Assembly: GCA_916048095.2 (NCBI GenBank) | Contig: OU696579.1 | Location: 9,508,663-9,572,662 of the forward strand | Length of the DNA stretch: 64,000 nt | Origin: Sacculina carcini | Taxonomy: Eukaryota; Arthropoda; Thecostraca; Sacculinidae | Direction: 5' to 3' | Shown: piece after piece, positions 1-14,110 of the stretch | Layout of the letters: each line of letters starts with the position of its first letter | Numbering within the stretch: position 1 is the stretch's first letter | The notes under the pieces: generated by a model | Told to the model about the DNA's origin: nothing | Databases searched by the model: none | The model's input: only the letters and a program-made list of their open reading frames with translations | Program-made: the position numbers and the translations under genes

Positions 1-442
1 TAACACTTAGGTAACACTTAGGTAACACTTGGGTAACACTTAGGGCATACTTAGGTAACACTTTGGGCACACTTAGGTAACACTTTGGGCACACTTAGGT
101 AACACTTAGGGCACACTTAGGGCACACTTAGGTAACACTTAGGGCACACTTAGGTAACACTTAGGTAACACTTAGGGCACACTTAGGTAACACTTAGGGC
201 ACACTTAGGTAACACTTAGGGCACACTTAGGTAACACTTAGGTAACACTTAGGTAACACTTAGGCAACACTTAGGCAACACTTAGGCAACACTTAGGCAA
301 CACTTAGGTAACACTTAGGTAACACTTAGGTAACACTTAGGTAACACTTAGGTAACACTTAGGTAACACTTAGGTAACACTTAGGTAACACTTAGGTAAC
401 ACTTAGGTAACACTTAGGCAACACTTAGGGCACACTTAGGTA

Positions 443-2761
443 ACACTTAGGTAACACTTAGGGCACACTTAGGTAACACTTAGGGCACACTTAGGGCACA
501 CTTAGGTAACACTTAGGTAACACTTAGGTAACACTTAGGTAACACTTAGGTAACACTTGGGTAACACTTAGGGCATACTTAGGTAACACTTAGGGCACAC
601 TTAGGTAACACTTTGGGCACACTTAGGTAAAACTTTGGGCACACTTAGGTAACACTTAGGGCACACTTAGGTAACACTTAGGTAACACTTAGGGCACACT
701 TAGGTAACACTTTGGGCACACTTAGGTAACACTTTGGGCACACTTAGGTAACACTTAGGGCACACTTAGGGCACACTTAGGTAACACTTAGGTAACACTT
801 AGGTAACACTTAGGTAACACTTAGGTAACACTTAGGTAACTTAGGTAACACTTAGGGCCAACTTAGGTAACACTTTGGGCACACTTAGGTAACACTTAGG
901 GCACACTTGGGTAACACTTAGGTAACACTTAGGTAACACTTAGGGCACACTTAGGTAACACTTTGGGCACACTTAGGTAACACTTAGGGCACACTTAGGT
1001 AACACTTAGGTAACACTTAGGTAACACTTAGGTAACACTTAGGTAACACTTAGGCAACACTTAGGCAACACTTAGGCAACACTTAGGCAACACTTAGGCA
1101 ACACTTAGGTAACACTTAGGTAACACTTAGGTAACACTTAGGTAACACTTAGGTAACACTTAGGTAACACTTAGGTAACACTTAGGTAACACTTTGGGCA
1201 CACTTAAGTAACACTTTGGGCACACTTAGGTAACACTTTGGGCACACTTAGGTAACACTTAGGGCACACTTAGGTAACACTTAGGTAACACTTAGGTAAC
1301 ACTTAGGCAACACTTAGGCAACACTTAGGCAACACTTAGGCAACACTTAGGTAACACTTAGGTAACACTTAGGTAACACTTAGGTAACACTTAGGTAACA
1401 CTTAGGTAACACTTAGGTAACACTTAGGTAACACTTAGGTAACACTTAGGTAACAATTAGGGCACACTTAGGTAACACTTAGGGCACACTTAGGTAACAC
1501 TTAGGGCTCACTTAGGTAACACTTAGGGCACACTTAGGTAATACTTAGGTAACACTTAGGTAACACTTAGGTAACACTTAGGTAACACTTAGGTAACACT
1601 TGGGTAACACTTAGGGCATACTTAGGTAACACTTAGGGCACACTTAGGTAACACTTTGGGCACACTTAGGTAAAACTTTGGGCACACTTAGGTAACACTT
1701 AGGGCACACTTAGGTAACACTTAGGTAACACTTAGGGCACACTTAGGTAACACTTTGGGCACACTTAGGTAACACTTTGGGCACACTTAGGTAACACTTA
1801 GGGCACACTTAGGGCACACTTAGGTAACACTTAGGTAACACTTAGGTAACACTTAGGTAACACTTAGGTAACACTTAGGTAACTTAGGTAACACTTAGGG
1901 CCAACTTAGGTAACACTTTGGGCACACTTAGGTAACATTTAGGGCACACTTGGGTAACACTTAGGTAACACTTAGGTAACACTTAGGGCACACTTAGGTA
2001 ACACTTTGGGCACACTTAGGTAACACTTAGGGCACACTTAGGTAACACTTAGGTAACACTTAGGTAACACTTAGGTAACACTTAGGTAACACTTAGGTAA
2101 CACTTAGGTAACACTTAGGTAACACTTAGGTAACACTTAGGTAACACTTAGGTAACACTTAGGTAACACTTAGGTAACACTTAGGTAACACTTTGGGCAC
2201 ACTTAAGTAACACTTTGGGCACACTTAGGTAACACTTTGGGCACACTTAGGTAACACTTAGGGCACACTTAGGTAACACTTAGGTAACACTTAGGTAACA
2301 CTTAGGCAACACTTAGGCAACACTTAGGCAACACTTAGGCAACACTTAGGTAACACTTAGGTAACACTTAGGTAACACTTAGGTAACACTTAGGTAACAC
2401 TTAGGTAACACTTAGGTAACACTTAGGTAACACTTAGGTAACAATTAGGGCACACTTAGGTAACACTTAGGGCACACTTAGGTAACACTTAGGGCTCACT
2501 TAGGTAACACTTAGGGCACACTTAGGTAATACTTAGGTAACACTTAGGTAACACTTAGGTAACACTTAGGTAACACTTAGGTAACACTTAGGTAACACTT
2601 AGGTAACACTTAGGTAACACTTAGGTAACAATTAGGGCACACTTAGGTAACACTTAGGGCACGCTTAGGTACCACTTAGGGCACACTTGGGTAATACTTA
2701 GGTAACACTTAGGTAACACTTAGGTAACACTTAGGTAACACTTAGGTAACACTTAGGTAAC
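443..2761 (+). repeat. HOR segment A1, copy 1 (two 1,043-bp copies)
   Basis: Rare units repeat at a spacing of 1,043 bp: GGGCATAC at 571 and 1614, TAAAAC at 628 and 1671, GGGCCAAC at 855 and 1898. The segment therefore holds about two tandem copies of a 1,043-bp higher-order unit. The whole stretch matches 9,925-12,254 at an offset of 9,482, rising to 9,493 after an extra 11-bp unit in the second copy between about 2,205 and 2,441. The match ends where this copy runs into a 9-bp unit at 2,761. Confidence 0.8.
2661..2673 (+). repeat. Rare GGTACC variant unit pair
   Basis: An ACGCTT unit followed by a unit containing GGTACC (KpnI-type palindrome, at 2668). The same pair recurs at 12161, 12535 and 16574 (GGTACC positions) and I saw it nowhere else, so it marks descent: 2668 and 12161 belong to the A1 copies, 12535 and 16574 to the pair offset by about 4,039 bp. 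Confidence 0.8.
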
Positions 2762-2947
2762 TTAGGTAACACTTAGGGCCAACTTAGGTAACACTTTGGG
2801 CACACTTAGGTAACACTTAGGGCACACTTGGGTAACACTTAGGTAACACTTAGGTAACACTTAGGGCACACTTAGGTAACACTTTGGGCACACTTAGGGC
2901 ACACTTAGGTAACACTTAGGTAACACTTAGGGCACACTTAGGTAACA

Positions 2948-3245
2948 CTTGGGGCACACTTAGGGCACACTTAGGTAACACTTAGGTAACACTTAGGTAA
3001 CACTTAGGGCACACTTAGGTAACACTTTGGGCACACTTAGGTAACACTTTGGGCACACTTAGGTAACACTTAGGGCACACTTAAGGCACACTTAGGGCAC
3101 ACTTAGGGCACACTTAGGTAACACTTAGGTAACACTTAGGTAACACTTAGGTAACACTTAGGTAACACTTAGGTAACTTAGGTAACACTTAGGGCCAACT
3201 TAGGTAACACTTTGGGCACACTTAGGTAACACTTAGGGCACACTT
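2948..3245 (+). repeat. HOR segment A2, copy 1
   Basis: Carries the string CTTGGGGC (2948), CTTAAGGCAC (3083) and GGGCCAAC (3192). It matches 6,374-6,683 at a constant offset of 3,426, and beyond that differs by a 44-bp deletion in the second copy. Confidence 0.7.
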
Positions 3246-4526
3246 GGGTAACACTTAGGTAACACTTAGGTAACACTTAGGGCACACTTAGGTAACACTT
3301 TGGGCACACTTAGGGCACACTTAGGTAACACTTAGGTAACACTTAGGTAACACTTAGGTAACACTTAGGTAACACTTAGGTAACACTTAGGTAACACTTA
3401 GGCAACACTTAGGCAACACTTAGGCAACACTTAGGCAACACTTAGGCAACACTTAGGTAACACTTAGGTAACACTTAGGTAACACTTAGGTAACACTTAG
3501 GTAACACTTAGGCAACACTTAGGCAACACTTAGGCAACACTTAGGCAACACTTAGGCAACACTTAGGTAACACTTAGGTAACACTTAGGTAACACTTAGG
3601 TAACACTTAGGTAACACTTAGGTAACACTTAGGTAACACTTAGGTAACACTTAGGTAACACTTAGGTAACACTTAGGTAACACTTAGGTAACACTTAGGT
3701 AACAATTAGTGCACACTTAGGTAACACTTAGGTAACACTTAGGTAACACTTGGGTAACACTTAGGGCATACTTAGGTAACACTTAGGTAACACTTAGGTA
3801 ACACTTAGGGCACACTTAGGTAACACTTTGGGCACACTTAGGTAACACTTAGGGCACACTTAGGTAATACTTAGGTAACACTTAGGTAACACTTAGGTAA
3901 CACTTAGGTAACACTTAGGTAACACTTAGGTAATACTTAGGTAACACTTAGGTAACACTTAGGTAACACTTAGGTAACACTTAGGTAACACTTAGGTAAC
4001 ACTTAGGTAATACTTAGGTAACACTTAGGTAACACTTAGGTAACACTTAGGTAACACTTAGGTAACACTTAGGGCACACTTAGGTAACACTTAGGGCACA
4101 CTTAGGTAACACTTAGGGCACACTTAGGGCACACTTAGGTAACACTTAGGGCACACTTAGGTAACACTTGGGGCACACTTAGGGCACACTTAGGTAACAC
4201 TTAGGTAACACTTAGGTAACACTTAGGGCACACTTAGGTAACACTTAGGTAACACTTAGGGCACACTTAGGTAACACTTAGGGCACACTTAGGTAACACT
4301 TAGGTAACACTTAGGGCACACTTAGGTAACACTTAGGGCACACTTAGGTAACACTTAGGGCACACTTAGGGCACACTTAGGTAACACTTAGGTAACACTT
4401 AGGTAACACTTAGGTAACACTTAGGTAACACTTAGGGCACACTTAGGTAACACTTAGGGCACACTTAGGTAACACTTAGGTAACACTTAGGTAACACTTA
4501 GGTAACACTTAGGTAACACTTAGGGC

Positions 4527-5267
4527 ACACTTAGGTAACACTTAGGTAACACTTAGGTAACACTTAGGTAACACTTAGGTAACACTTAGGTAATACTTAG
4601 GTAACACTTAGGTAACACTTAGGTAACACTTAGGTAACACTTAGGTAACACTTAGGGCACACTTAGGTAACACTTAGGGCACACTTAGGTAACACTTAGG
4701 GCACACTTAGGGCACACTTAGGTAACACTTAGGGCACACTTAGGTAACACTTGGGGCACACTTAGGGCACACTTAGGTAACACTTAGGTAACACTTAGGT
4801 AACACTTAGGGCACACTTAGGTAACACTTAGGTAACACTTAGGGCACACTTAGGTAACACTTAGGGCACACTTAGGTAACACTTAGGTAACACTTAGGGC
4901 ACACTTAGGTAACACTTAGGGCACACTTAGGTAACACTTAGGGCACACTTAGGGCACACTTAGGTAACACTTAGGTAACACTTAGGTAACACTTAGGTAA
5001 CACTTAGGTAACACTTAGGGCACACTTAGGTAACACTTAGGGCACACTTAGGTAACACTTAGGTAACACTTAGGTAACACTTAGGTAACTTAGGTAACAC
5101 TTAGGGCACACTTAGGTAACACTTAGGTAACACTTAGGTAACACTTAGGTAACACTTAGGTAACACTTAGGTAACACTTAGGTAACACTTAGGGCACACT
5201 TAGGTAACACTTAGGGCACACTTAGGTAACACTTAGGTAACACTTAGGGCACACTTAGGTAACACTT
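4527..5267 (+). repeat. HOR segment A3, copy 1
   Basis: A 741-bp stretch matching 5,636-6,376 at an offset of 1,109. Anchors are TAATAC at 4591 and 5700, CTTGGGGC at 4750 and 5859, and the 9-bp unit at 5089 and 6198. In both copies this 9-bp unit is followed by GGGCACAC, not the GGGCCAAC usual for this half. Confidence 0.75.
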
Positions 5268-5635
5268 AGGTAACACTTAGGTAACACTTGGGTAACACTT
5301 AGGGCATACTTAGGTAACACTTAGGTAACACTTAGGTAACACTTAGGGCACACTTAGGTAACACTTTGGGCACACTTAGGTAACACTTAGGGCACACTTA
5401 GGTAATACTTAGGTAACACTTAGGTAACACTTAGGTAACACTTAGGTAACACTTAGGTAACACTTAGGTAACACTTAGGTAACACTTAGGTAACACTTAG
5501 GTAACACTTAGGTAACACTTAGGGCACACTTAGGTAACACTTAGGTAACACTTAGGTAACACTTGGGTAACACTTAGGGCATACTTAGGTAACACTTAGG
5601 TAACACTTAGGTAACACTTAGGTAATACTTAGGTA

Positions 5636-6376
5636 ACACTTAGGTAACACTTAGGTAACACTTAGGTAACACTTAGGTAACACTTAGGTAACACTTAGGT
5701 AATACTTAGGTAACACTTAGGTAACACTTAGGTAACACTTAGGTAACACTTAGGTAACACTTAGGGCACACTTAGGTAACACTTAGGGCACACTTAGGTA
5801 ACACTTAGGGCACACTTAGGGCACACTTAGGTAACACTTAGGGCACACTTAGGTAACACTTGGGGCACACTTAGGGCACACTTAGGTAACACTTAGGTAA
5901 CACTTAGGTAACACTTAGGGCACACTTAGGTAACACTTAGGTAACACTTAGGGCACACTTAGGTAACACTTAGGGCACACTTAGGTAACACTTAGGTAAC
6001 ACTTAGGGCACACTTAGGTAACACTTAGGGCACACTTAGGTAACACTTAGGGCACACTTAGGGCACACTTAGGTAACACTTAGGTAACACTTAGGTAACA
6101 CTTAGGTAACACTTAGGTAACACTTAGGGCACACTTAGGTAACACTTAGGGCACACTTAGGTAACACTTAGGTAACACTTAGGTAACACTTAGGTAACTT
6201 AGGTAACACTTAGGGCACACTTAGGTAACACTTAGGTAACACTTAGGTAACACTTAGGTAACACTTAGGTAACACTTAGGTAACACTTAGGTAACACTTA
6301 GGGCACACTTAGGTAACACTTAGGGCACACTTAGGTAACACTTAGGTAACACTTAGGGCACACTTAGGTAACACTT
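5636..6376 (+). repeat. HOR segment A3, copy 2
   Basis: Second copy of 4,527-5,267. At 6,377 the sequence switches to CTTGGGGC, which is also the start of segment A2 copy 2, so the junction between two recombined blocks lies here. Confidence 0.75.
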
Positions 6377-6690
6377 GGGGCACACTTAGGGCACACTTAG
6401 GTAACACTTAGGTAACACTTAGGTAACACTTAGGGCACACTTAGGTAACACTTTGGGCACACTTAGGTAACACTTTGGGCACACTTAGGTAACACTTAGG
6501 GCACACTTAAGGCACACTTAGGGCACACTTAGGGCACACTTAGGTAACACTTAGGTAACACTTAGGTAACACTTAGGTAACACTTAGGTAACACTTAGGT
6601 AACTTAGGTAACACTTAGGGCCAACTTAGGTAACACTTTGGGCACACTTAGGTAACACTTAGGGCACACTTGGGTAACACTTTGGGCACA
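6374..6690 (+). repeat. HOR segment A2, copy 2 with 44-bp deletion
   Basis: Copy of 2,948-3,302: CTTGGGGC at 6374, CTTAAGGCAC at 6509, GGGCCAAC at 6618. At about 6,680 it jumps from the TTGGGTAAC unit directly to TTTGGGCAC, skipping exactly four 11-bp units that lie between them in copy 1. Clean loss of whole units is what slippage or unequal exchange within the array would leave. Confidence 0.7.
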
Positions 6691-6938
6691 CTTAGGGCAC
6701 ACTTAGGTAACACTTAGGTAACACTTAGGTAACACTTAGGGCACACTTAGGTAACACTTTGGGCACACTTAGGTAACACTTTGGGCACACTTAGGTAACA
6801 CTTAGGGCACACTTAGGGCACACTTAGGTAACACTTAGGTAACACTTAGGTAACACTTAGGTAACACTTAGGTAACACTTAGGTAACACTTAGGTAACTT
6901 AGGTAACACTTAGGGCCAACTTAGGTAACACTTTGGGC

Positions 6939-7486
6939 ACACTTAGGTAACACTTAGGGCACACTTGGGTAACACTTAGGTAACACTTAGGTAACACTTA
7001 GGGCACACTTAGGTAACACTTTGGGCACACTTAGGTAACACTTAGGGCACACTTAGGTAACACTTAGGTAACACTTAGGTAACACTTAGGTAACACTTAG
7101 GTAACACTTAGGCAACACTTAGGCAACACTTAGGCAACACTTAGGCAACACTTAGGTAACACTTAGGTAACACTTAGGTAACACTTAGGTAACACTTAGG
7201 TAACACTTAGGTAACACTTAGGTAACACTTAGGTAACACTTAGGTAACACTTAGGTAACACTTAGGTAACACTTAGGTAACACTTAGGGCACACTTGGGT
7301 AACACTTAGGTAACACTTAGGTAACACTTAGGGCACACTTAGGTAACACTTTGGGCACACTTAGGTAACACTTAGGGCACACTTAGGTAACACTTAGGTA
7401 ACACTTAGGTAACACTTAGGTAACACTTAGGTAACACTTAGGCAACACTTAGGCAACACTTAGGCAACACTTAGGCAACACTTAGG
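6939..7486 (+). repeat. 330-bp-offset duplicated pair with TTAGGCAACAC runs
   Basis: 6,939-7,156 and 7,269-7,486 match over 218 bp at an offset of 330 (exactly 30 units). They diverge where the first copy has four TTAGGCAACAC units and the second has five. The 112 bp in between is canonical units. Confidence 0.75.
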
Positions 7487-9924
7487 CAACACTTAGGTTA
7501 CACTTAGGTAACACTTAAGTAACACTTAGGTAACACTTAGGTAACACTTAGGCAACACTTAGGCAACACTTAGGCAACACTTAGGCAACACTTAGGCAAC
7601 ACTTAGGTAACACTTAGGTAACACTTAGGTAACACTTAGGTAACACTTAGGTAACACTTAGGTAACACTTAGGTAACACTTAGGTAACACTTAGGTAACA
7701 ATTAGGGCACACTTAGGTAACACTTAGGTAACACTTAGGTAACACTTAGGGAACACTTGGGGCACACTTAGGGCACACTTAGGTAACACTTAGGTAACAC
7801 TTAGGTAACACTTAGGGCACACTTAGGTAACACTTAGGTAACACTTTGGGCACACTTAGGTAACACTTTGGGCACACTTAGGTAACACTTAGGGCACACT
7901 TAGGGCACACTTAGGTAACACTTAGGTAACACTTAGGTAACACTTAGGTAACACTTAGGTAACACTTAGGTAACACTTAGGGCACACTTAGGTAACACTT
8001 AGGGCACACTTAGGTAACACTTAGGGCACACTTAGGTAACACTTAGGTAACACTTAGGTAACACTTAGGTAACACTTAGGTAACACTTAGGTAACACTTA
8101 GGTAACACTTAGGTAACTTAGGTAACACTTAGGGCACACTTAGGTAACACTTAGGTAACACTTAGGGCACACTTAGGTAACACTTAGGGCACACTTAGGT
8201 AACACTTAGGTAACACTTAGGGCACACTTAGGTAACACTTAGGGCACACTTAGGTAACACTTAGGGCACACTTAGGGCACACTTAGGTAACACTTAGGTA
8301 ACACTTAGGTAACACTTAGGTAACACTTAGGTAACACTTAGGTAACACTTAGGTAACACTTGGGTAACACTTAGGGCATACTTAGGTAACACTTAGGGCA
8401 CACTTAGGTAACACTTTGGGCACACTTAGGTAAAACTTTGGGCACACTTAGGTAACACTTAGGTAACACTTAGGGCACACTTAGGTAACACTTGGGGCAC
8501 ACTTAGGGCACACTTAGGTAACACTTAGGTAACACTTAGGTAACACTTAGGGCACACTTAGGTAACACTTTGGGCACACTTAGGTAACACTTTGGGCACA
8601 CTTAGGTAACACTTAGGGCACACTTAGGGCACACTTAGGTAACACTTAGGTAACACTTAGGTAACACTTAGGTAACACTTAGGTAACACTTAGGTAACTT
8701 AGGTAACACTTAGGGCCAACTTAGGTAACACTTTGGGCACACTTAGGTAACACTTAGGGCACACTTGGGTTACACTTAGGTAACACTTAGGTAACACTTA
8801 GGGCACACTTAGGTAACACTTTGGGCACACTTAGGTAACACTTAGGGCACACTTAGGTAACACTTAGGTAACACTTAGGTAACACTTAGGTAACACTTAG
8901 GTAACACTTAGGCAACACTTAGGCAACACTTAGGCAACACTTAGGCAACACTTAGGCAACACTTAGGTAACACTTAGGTAACACTTAGGTAACACTTAGG
9001 TAACACTTAGGTAACACTTAGGTAACACTTAGGTAACACTTAGGTAACACTTAGGTAACACTTAGGTAACACTTAGGTAACACTTAGGTAACAATTAGGG
9101 CACACTTAGGTAACACTTAGGGCACACTTAGGTAACACTTAGGGCTCACTTAGGTAACACTTAGGGCACACTTAGGGCACACTTAGGTAACACTTAGGTA
9201 ATACTTAGGTAACACTTAGGTAACACTTAGGTAACACTTAGGTAACACTTAGGTAACACTTAGGTAACTTAGGTAACACTTAGGGCCAACTTAGGTAACA
9301 CTTAGGGCACACTTAGGTAACACTTAGGTAACACTTAGGTAACACTTAGGTAACACTTAGGTAACACTTAGGGCACACTTAGGTAACACTTAGGTAACAC
9401 TTAGGGCACACTTAGGTAACACTTAGGGCACACTTAGGTAACACTTAGGTAACACTTAGGGCACACTTAGGTAACACTTAGGGCACACTTAGGTAACACT
9501 TAGGGCACACTTAGGGCACACTTAGGTAACACTTAGGTAACACTTAGGTAACACTTAGGTAACACTTAGGTAACACTTGGGTAACACTTAGGGCATACTT
9601 AGGTAACACTTTGGGCACACTTAGGTAACACTTTGGGCACACTTAGGTAACACTTAGGGCACACTTAGGGCACACTTAGGTAACACTTAGGGCACACTTA
9701 GGTAACACTTAGGTAACACTTAGGGCACACTTAGGTAACACTTAGGGCACACTTAGGTAACACTTAGGGCACACTTAGGTAACACTTAGGGCACACTTAG
9801 GTAACACTTAGGTAACACTTAGGTAACACTTAGGTAACACTTAGGTAACACTTAGGTAACACTTAGGGCACACTTAGGTAACACTTAGGGCACACTTAGG
9901 TAACACTTAGGTAACACTTAGGGC

Positions 9925-12254
9925 ACACTTAGGTAACACTTAGGGCACACTTAGGTAACACTTAGGGCACACTTAGGGCACACTTAGGTAACACTTAGGT
10001 AACACTTAGGTAACACTTAGGTAACACTTAGGTAACACTTGGGTAACACTTAGGGCATACTTAGGTAACACTTAGGGCACACTTAGGTAACACTTTGGGC
10101 ACACTTAGGTAAAACTTTGGGCACACTTAGGTAACACTTAGGGCACACTTAGGTAACACTTAGGTAACACTTAGGGCACACTTAGGTAACACTTTGGGCA
10201 CACTTAGGTAACACTTTGGGCACACTTAGGTAACACTTAGGGCACACTTAGGGCACACTTAGGTAACACTTAGGTAACACTTAGGTAACACTTAGGTAAC
10301 ACTTAGGTAACACTTAGGTAACTTAGGTAACACTTAGGGCCAACTTAGGTAACACTTTGGGCACACTTAGGTAACACTTAGGGCACACTTAGGTAACACT
10401 TAGGTAACACTTAGGTAACACTTAGGGCACACTTAGGTAACACTTTGGGCACACTTAGGTAACACTTAGGGCACACTTAGGTAACACTTAGGTAACACTT
10501 AGGTAACACTTAGGTAACACTTAGGTAACACTTAGGCAACACTTAGGCAACACTTAGGCAACACTTAGGCAACACTTAGGCAACACTTAGGTAACACTTA
10601 GGTAACACTTAGGTAACACTTAGGTAACACTTAGGTAACACTTAGGTAACACTTAGGTAACACTTAGGTAACACTTTGGGCACACTTAAGTAACACTTTG
10701 GGCACACTTAGGTAACACTTTGGGCACACTTAGGTAACACTTAGGGCACACTTAGGTAACACTTAGGTAACACTTAGGTAACACTTAGGCAACACTTAGG
10801 CAACACTTAGGCAACACTTAGGCAACACTTAGGTAACACTTAGGTAACACTTAGGTAACACTTAGGTAACACTTAGGTAACACTTAGGTAACACTTAGGT
10901 AACACTTAGGTAACACTTAGGTAACACTTAGGTAACAATTAGGGCACACTTAGGTAACACTTAGGGCACACTTAGGTAACACTTAGGGCTCACTTAGGTA
11001 ACACTTAGGGCACACTTAGGTAATACTTAGGTAACACTTAGGTAACACTTAGGTAACACTTAGGTAACACTTAGGTAACACTTGGGTAACACTTAGGGCA
11101 TACTTAGGTAACACTTAGGGCACACTTAGGTAACACTTTGGGCACACTTAGGTAAAACTTTGGGCACACTTAGGTAACACTTAGGGCACACTTAGGTAAC
11201 ACTTAGGTAACACTTAGGGCACACTTAGGTAACACTTTGGGCACACTTAGGTAACACTTTGGGCACACTTAGGTAACACTTAGGGCACACTTAGGGCACA
11301 CTTAGGTAACACTTAGGTAACACTTAGGTAACACTTAGGTAACACTTAGGTAACACTTAGGTAACTTAGGTAACACTTAGGGCCAACTTAGGTAACACTT
11401 TGGGCACACTTAGGTAACATTTAGGGCACACTTGGGTAACACTTAGGTAACACTTAGGTAACACTTAGGGCACACTTAGGTAACACTTTGGGCACACTTA
11501 GGTAACACTTAGGGCACACTTAGGTAACACTTAGGTAACACTTAGGTAACACTTAGGTAACACTTAGGTAACACTTAGGTAACACTTAGGTAACACTTAG
11601 GTAACACTTAGGTAACACTTAGGTAACACTTAGGTAACACTTAGGTAACACTTAGGTAACACTTAGGTAACACTTTGGGCACACTTAAGTAACACTTTGG
11701 GCACACTTAGGTAACACTTTGGGCACACTTAGGTAACACTTAGGGCACACTTAGGTAACACTTAGGTAACACTTAGGTAACACTTAGGCAACACTTAGGC
11801 AACACTTAGGCAACACTTAGGCAACACTTAGGTAACACTTAGGTAACACTTAGGTAACACTTAGGTAACACTTAGGTAACACTTAGGTAACACTTAGGTA
11901 ACACTTAGGTAACACTTAGGTAACACTTAGGTAACAATTAGGGCACACTTAGGTAACACTTAGGGCACACTTAGGTAACACTTAGGGCTCACTTAGGTAA
12001 CACTTAGGGCACACTTAGGTAATACTTAGGTAACACTTAGGTAACACTTAGGTAACACTTAGGTAACACTTAGGTAACACTTAGGTAACACTTAGGTAAC
12101 ACTTAGGTAACACTTAGGTAACAATTAGGGCACACTTAGGTAACACTTAGGGCACGCTTAGGTACCACTTAGGGCACACTTGGGTAATACTTAGGTAACA
12201 CTTAGGTAACACTTAGGTAACACTTAGGTAACACTTAGGTAACACTTAGGTAAC
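9925..12254 (+). repeat. HOR segment A1, copy 2 (two 1,043-bp copies)
   Basis: Distant copy of 443-2,761. It keeps the internal 1,043-bp period (GGGCATAC at 10053 and 11096, GGGCCAAC at 10337 and 11380) and the private ACTTAAGTAAC units (10688 and 11687). Beyond 12,254 it continues as canonical units while copy 1 enters a 9-bp unit. Confidence 0.8.
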
Positions 12255-12479
12255 ACTTAGGTAACACTTAGGTAACACTTAGGTAACACTTAGGTAACAC
12301 TTAGGTAACAATTAGGGCACACTTAGGTAACACTTAGGGCACAATTAGTTAACACTTAGGGCTCACTTAGGTAACACTTAGGTAACACTTAGGTAATACT
12401 TAGGTAACACTTAGGTAACACTTAGGTAACACTTAGGTAACACTTAGGTAACACTTAGGTAACACTTAGGTAACACTTA

Positions 12480-14110
12480 GGTAACACTTAGGTAACAATT
12501 AGGGCACACTTAGGTAACACTTAGGGCACGCTTAGGTACCACTTAGGGCACACTTAGGTAATACTTAGGTAACACTTAGGTAACACTTAGGTAACACTTA
12601 GGTAACACTTAGGTAACACTTAGGTTACACTTAGGTAATACTTAGGTAACACTTAGGTACACTTAGGTAACACTTAGGTAACACTTAGGTAACACTTAGG
12701 GCACACTTAGGTAACACTTAGGGCACACTTAGGTAACACTTAGGGCACACTTAGGGCACACTTAGGTAACACTTAGGTAACACTTGGGTAACACTTAGGT
12801 AACACTTAGGGCATACTTAGGTAACACTTAGGGCACACTTAGGTAACACTTAGGGCACACTTAGGTAACACTTTGGGCACACTTGGGTAACACTTTGGGC
12901 ACACTTAGGTAACACTTAGGGCACACTTAGGGCACACTTAGGTAACACTTAGGTAACACTTAGGTAACACTTAGGTAACACTTAGGTAACACTTAGGTAA
13001 CACTTAGGTAACTTAGGTAACACTTAGGGCCAACTTAGGTAACACTTAGGGCACACTTAGGTAACACTTAGGTAACACTTAGGTAACACTTAGGTAACAC
13101 TTAGGTAACACTTAGGTAACACTTAGGTAACACTTAGGGCACACTTAGGTAACACTTAGGGCACACTTAGGTAACACTTAGGTAACACTTAGGGCACACT
13201 TAGGTAACACTTAGGGCACACTTAGGTAACACTTAGGGCACACTTAGGGCACACTTAGGTAACACTTAGGTAACACTTAGGTAACACTTAGGTAACACTT
13301 AGGTAACACTTGGGTAACACTTAGGGCATACTTAGGTAACACTTAGGGCACACTTAGGTAACACTTTGGGCACACTTAGGTAACACTTTGGGCACACTTA
13401 GGTAACACTTAGGGCACACTTAGGTAACACTTAGGTAACACTTAGGGCACACTTAGGTAACACTTGGGGCACACTTAGGGCACACTTAGGTAACACTTAG
13501 GTAACACTTAGGTAACACTTAGGTAACACTTAGGTAACACTTAGGTAACACTTAGGTAACACTTAGGTAACACTTAGGTAACACTTAGGTAACACTTAGG
13601 TAACACTTAGGTAACACTTAGGTAACACTTAGGGCACACTTAGGTAACACTTAGGGCACACTTAGGTAACACTTAGGGCACACTTAGGTAACACTTAGGG
13701 CACACTTAGGTAACACTTAGGGCACACTTAGGTAATACTTAGGTAACACTTAGGTAACACTTAGGTAACACTTAGGTAACACTTAGGTAACACTTAGGTA
13801 ACACTTAGGTAACACTTAGGTAACACTTAGGTAACACTTAGGTAACACTTAGGTAACACTTAGGTAACTTAGGTAACACTTAGGGCCAACTTAGGTAAAA
13901 CTTAGGGCACACTTAGGTAACACTTAGGTAACACTTAGGTAACACTTAGGTAACACTTAGGTAACACTTAGGTAACACTTAGGTAACACTTAGGGCACAC
14001 TTAGGTAACACTTAGGGCACACTTAGGTAACACTTAGGTAACACTTAGGGCACACTTAGGTAACACTTAGGGCACACTTAGGTAACACTTAGGGCACACT
14101 TAGGGCACAC
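12480..14110 (+). repeat. HOR segment A4, copy 1
   Basis: Matches about 16,520-18,040. The offset is 4,039 at four anchors (ACGCTT 12528, GTACAC 12657, GGGCATAC 12809, GGGCCAAC 13027). It then falls to 3,940 at GGGCATAC 13324 and 3,929 at GGGCCAAC 13883 and TAAAACTTAGG 13896, so the second copy lacks about ten units in the middle. The outer limits are approximate. Confidence 0.7.
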
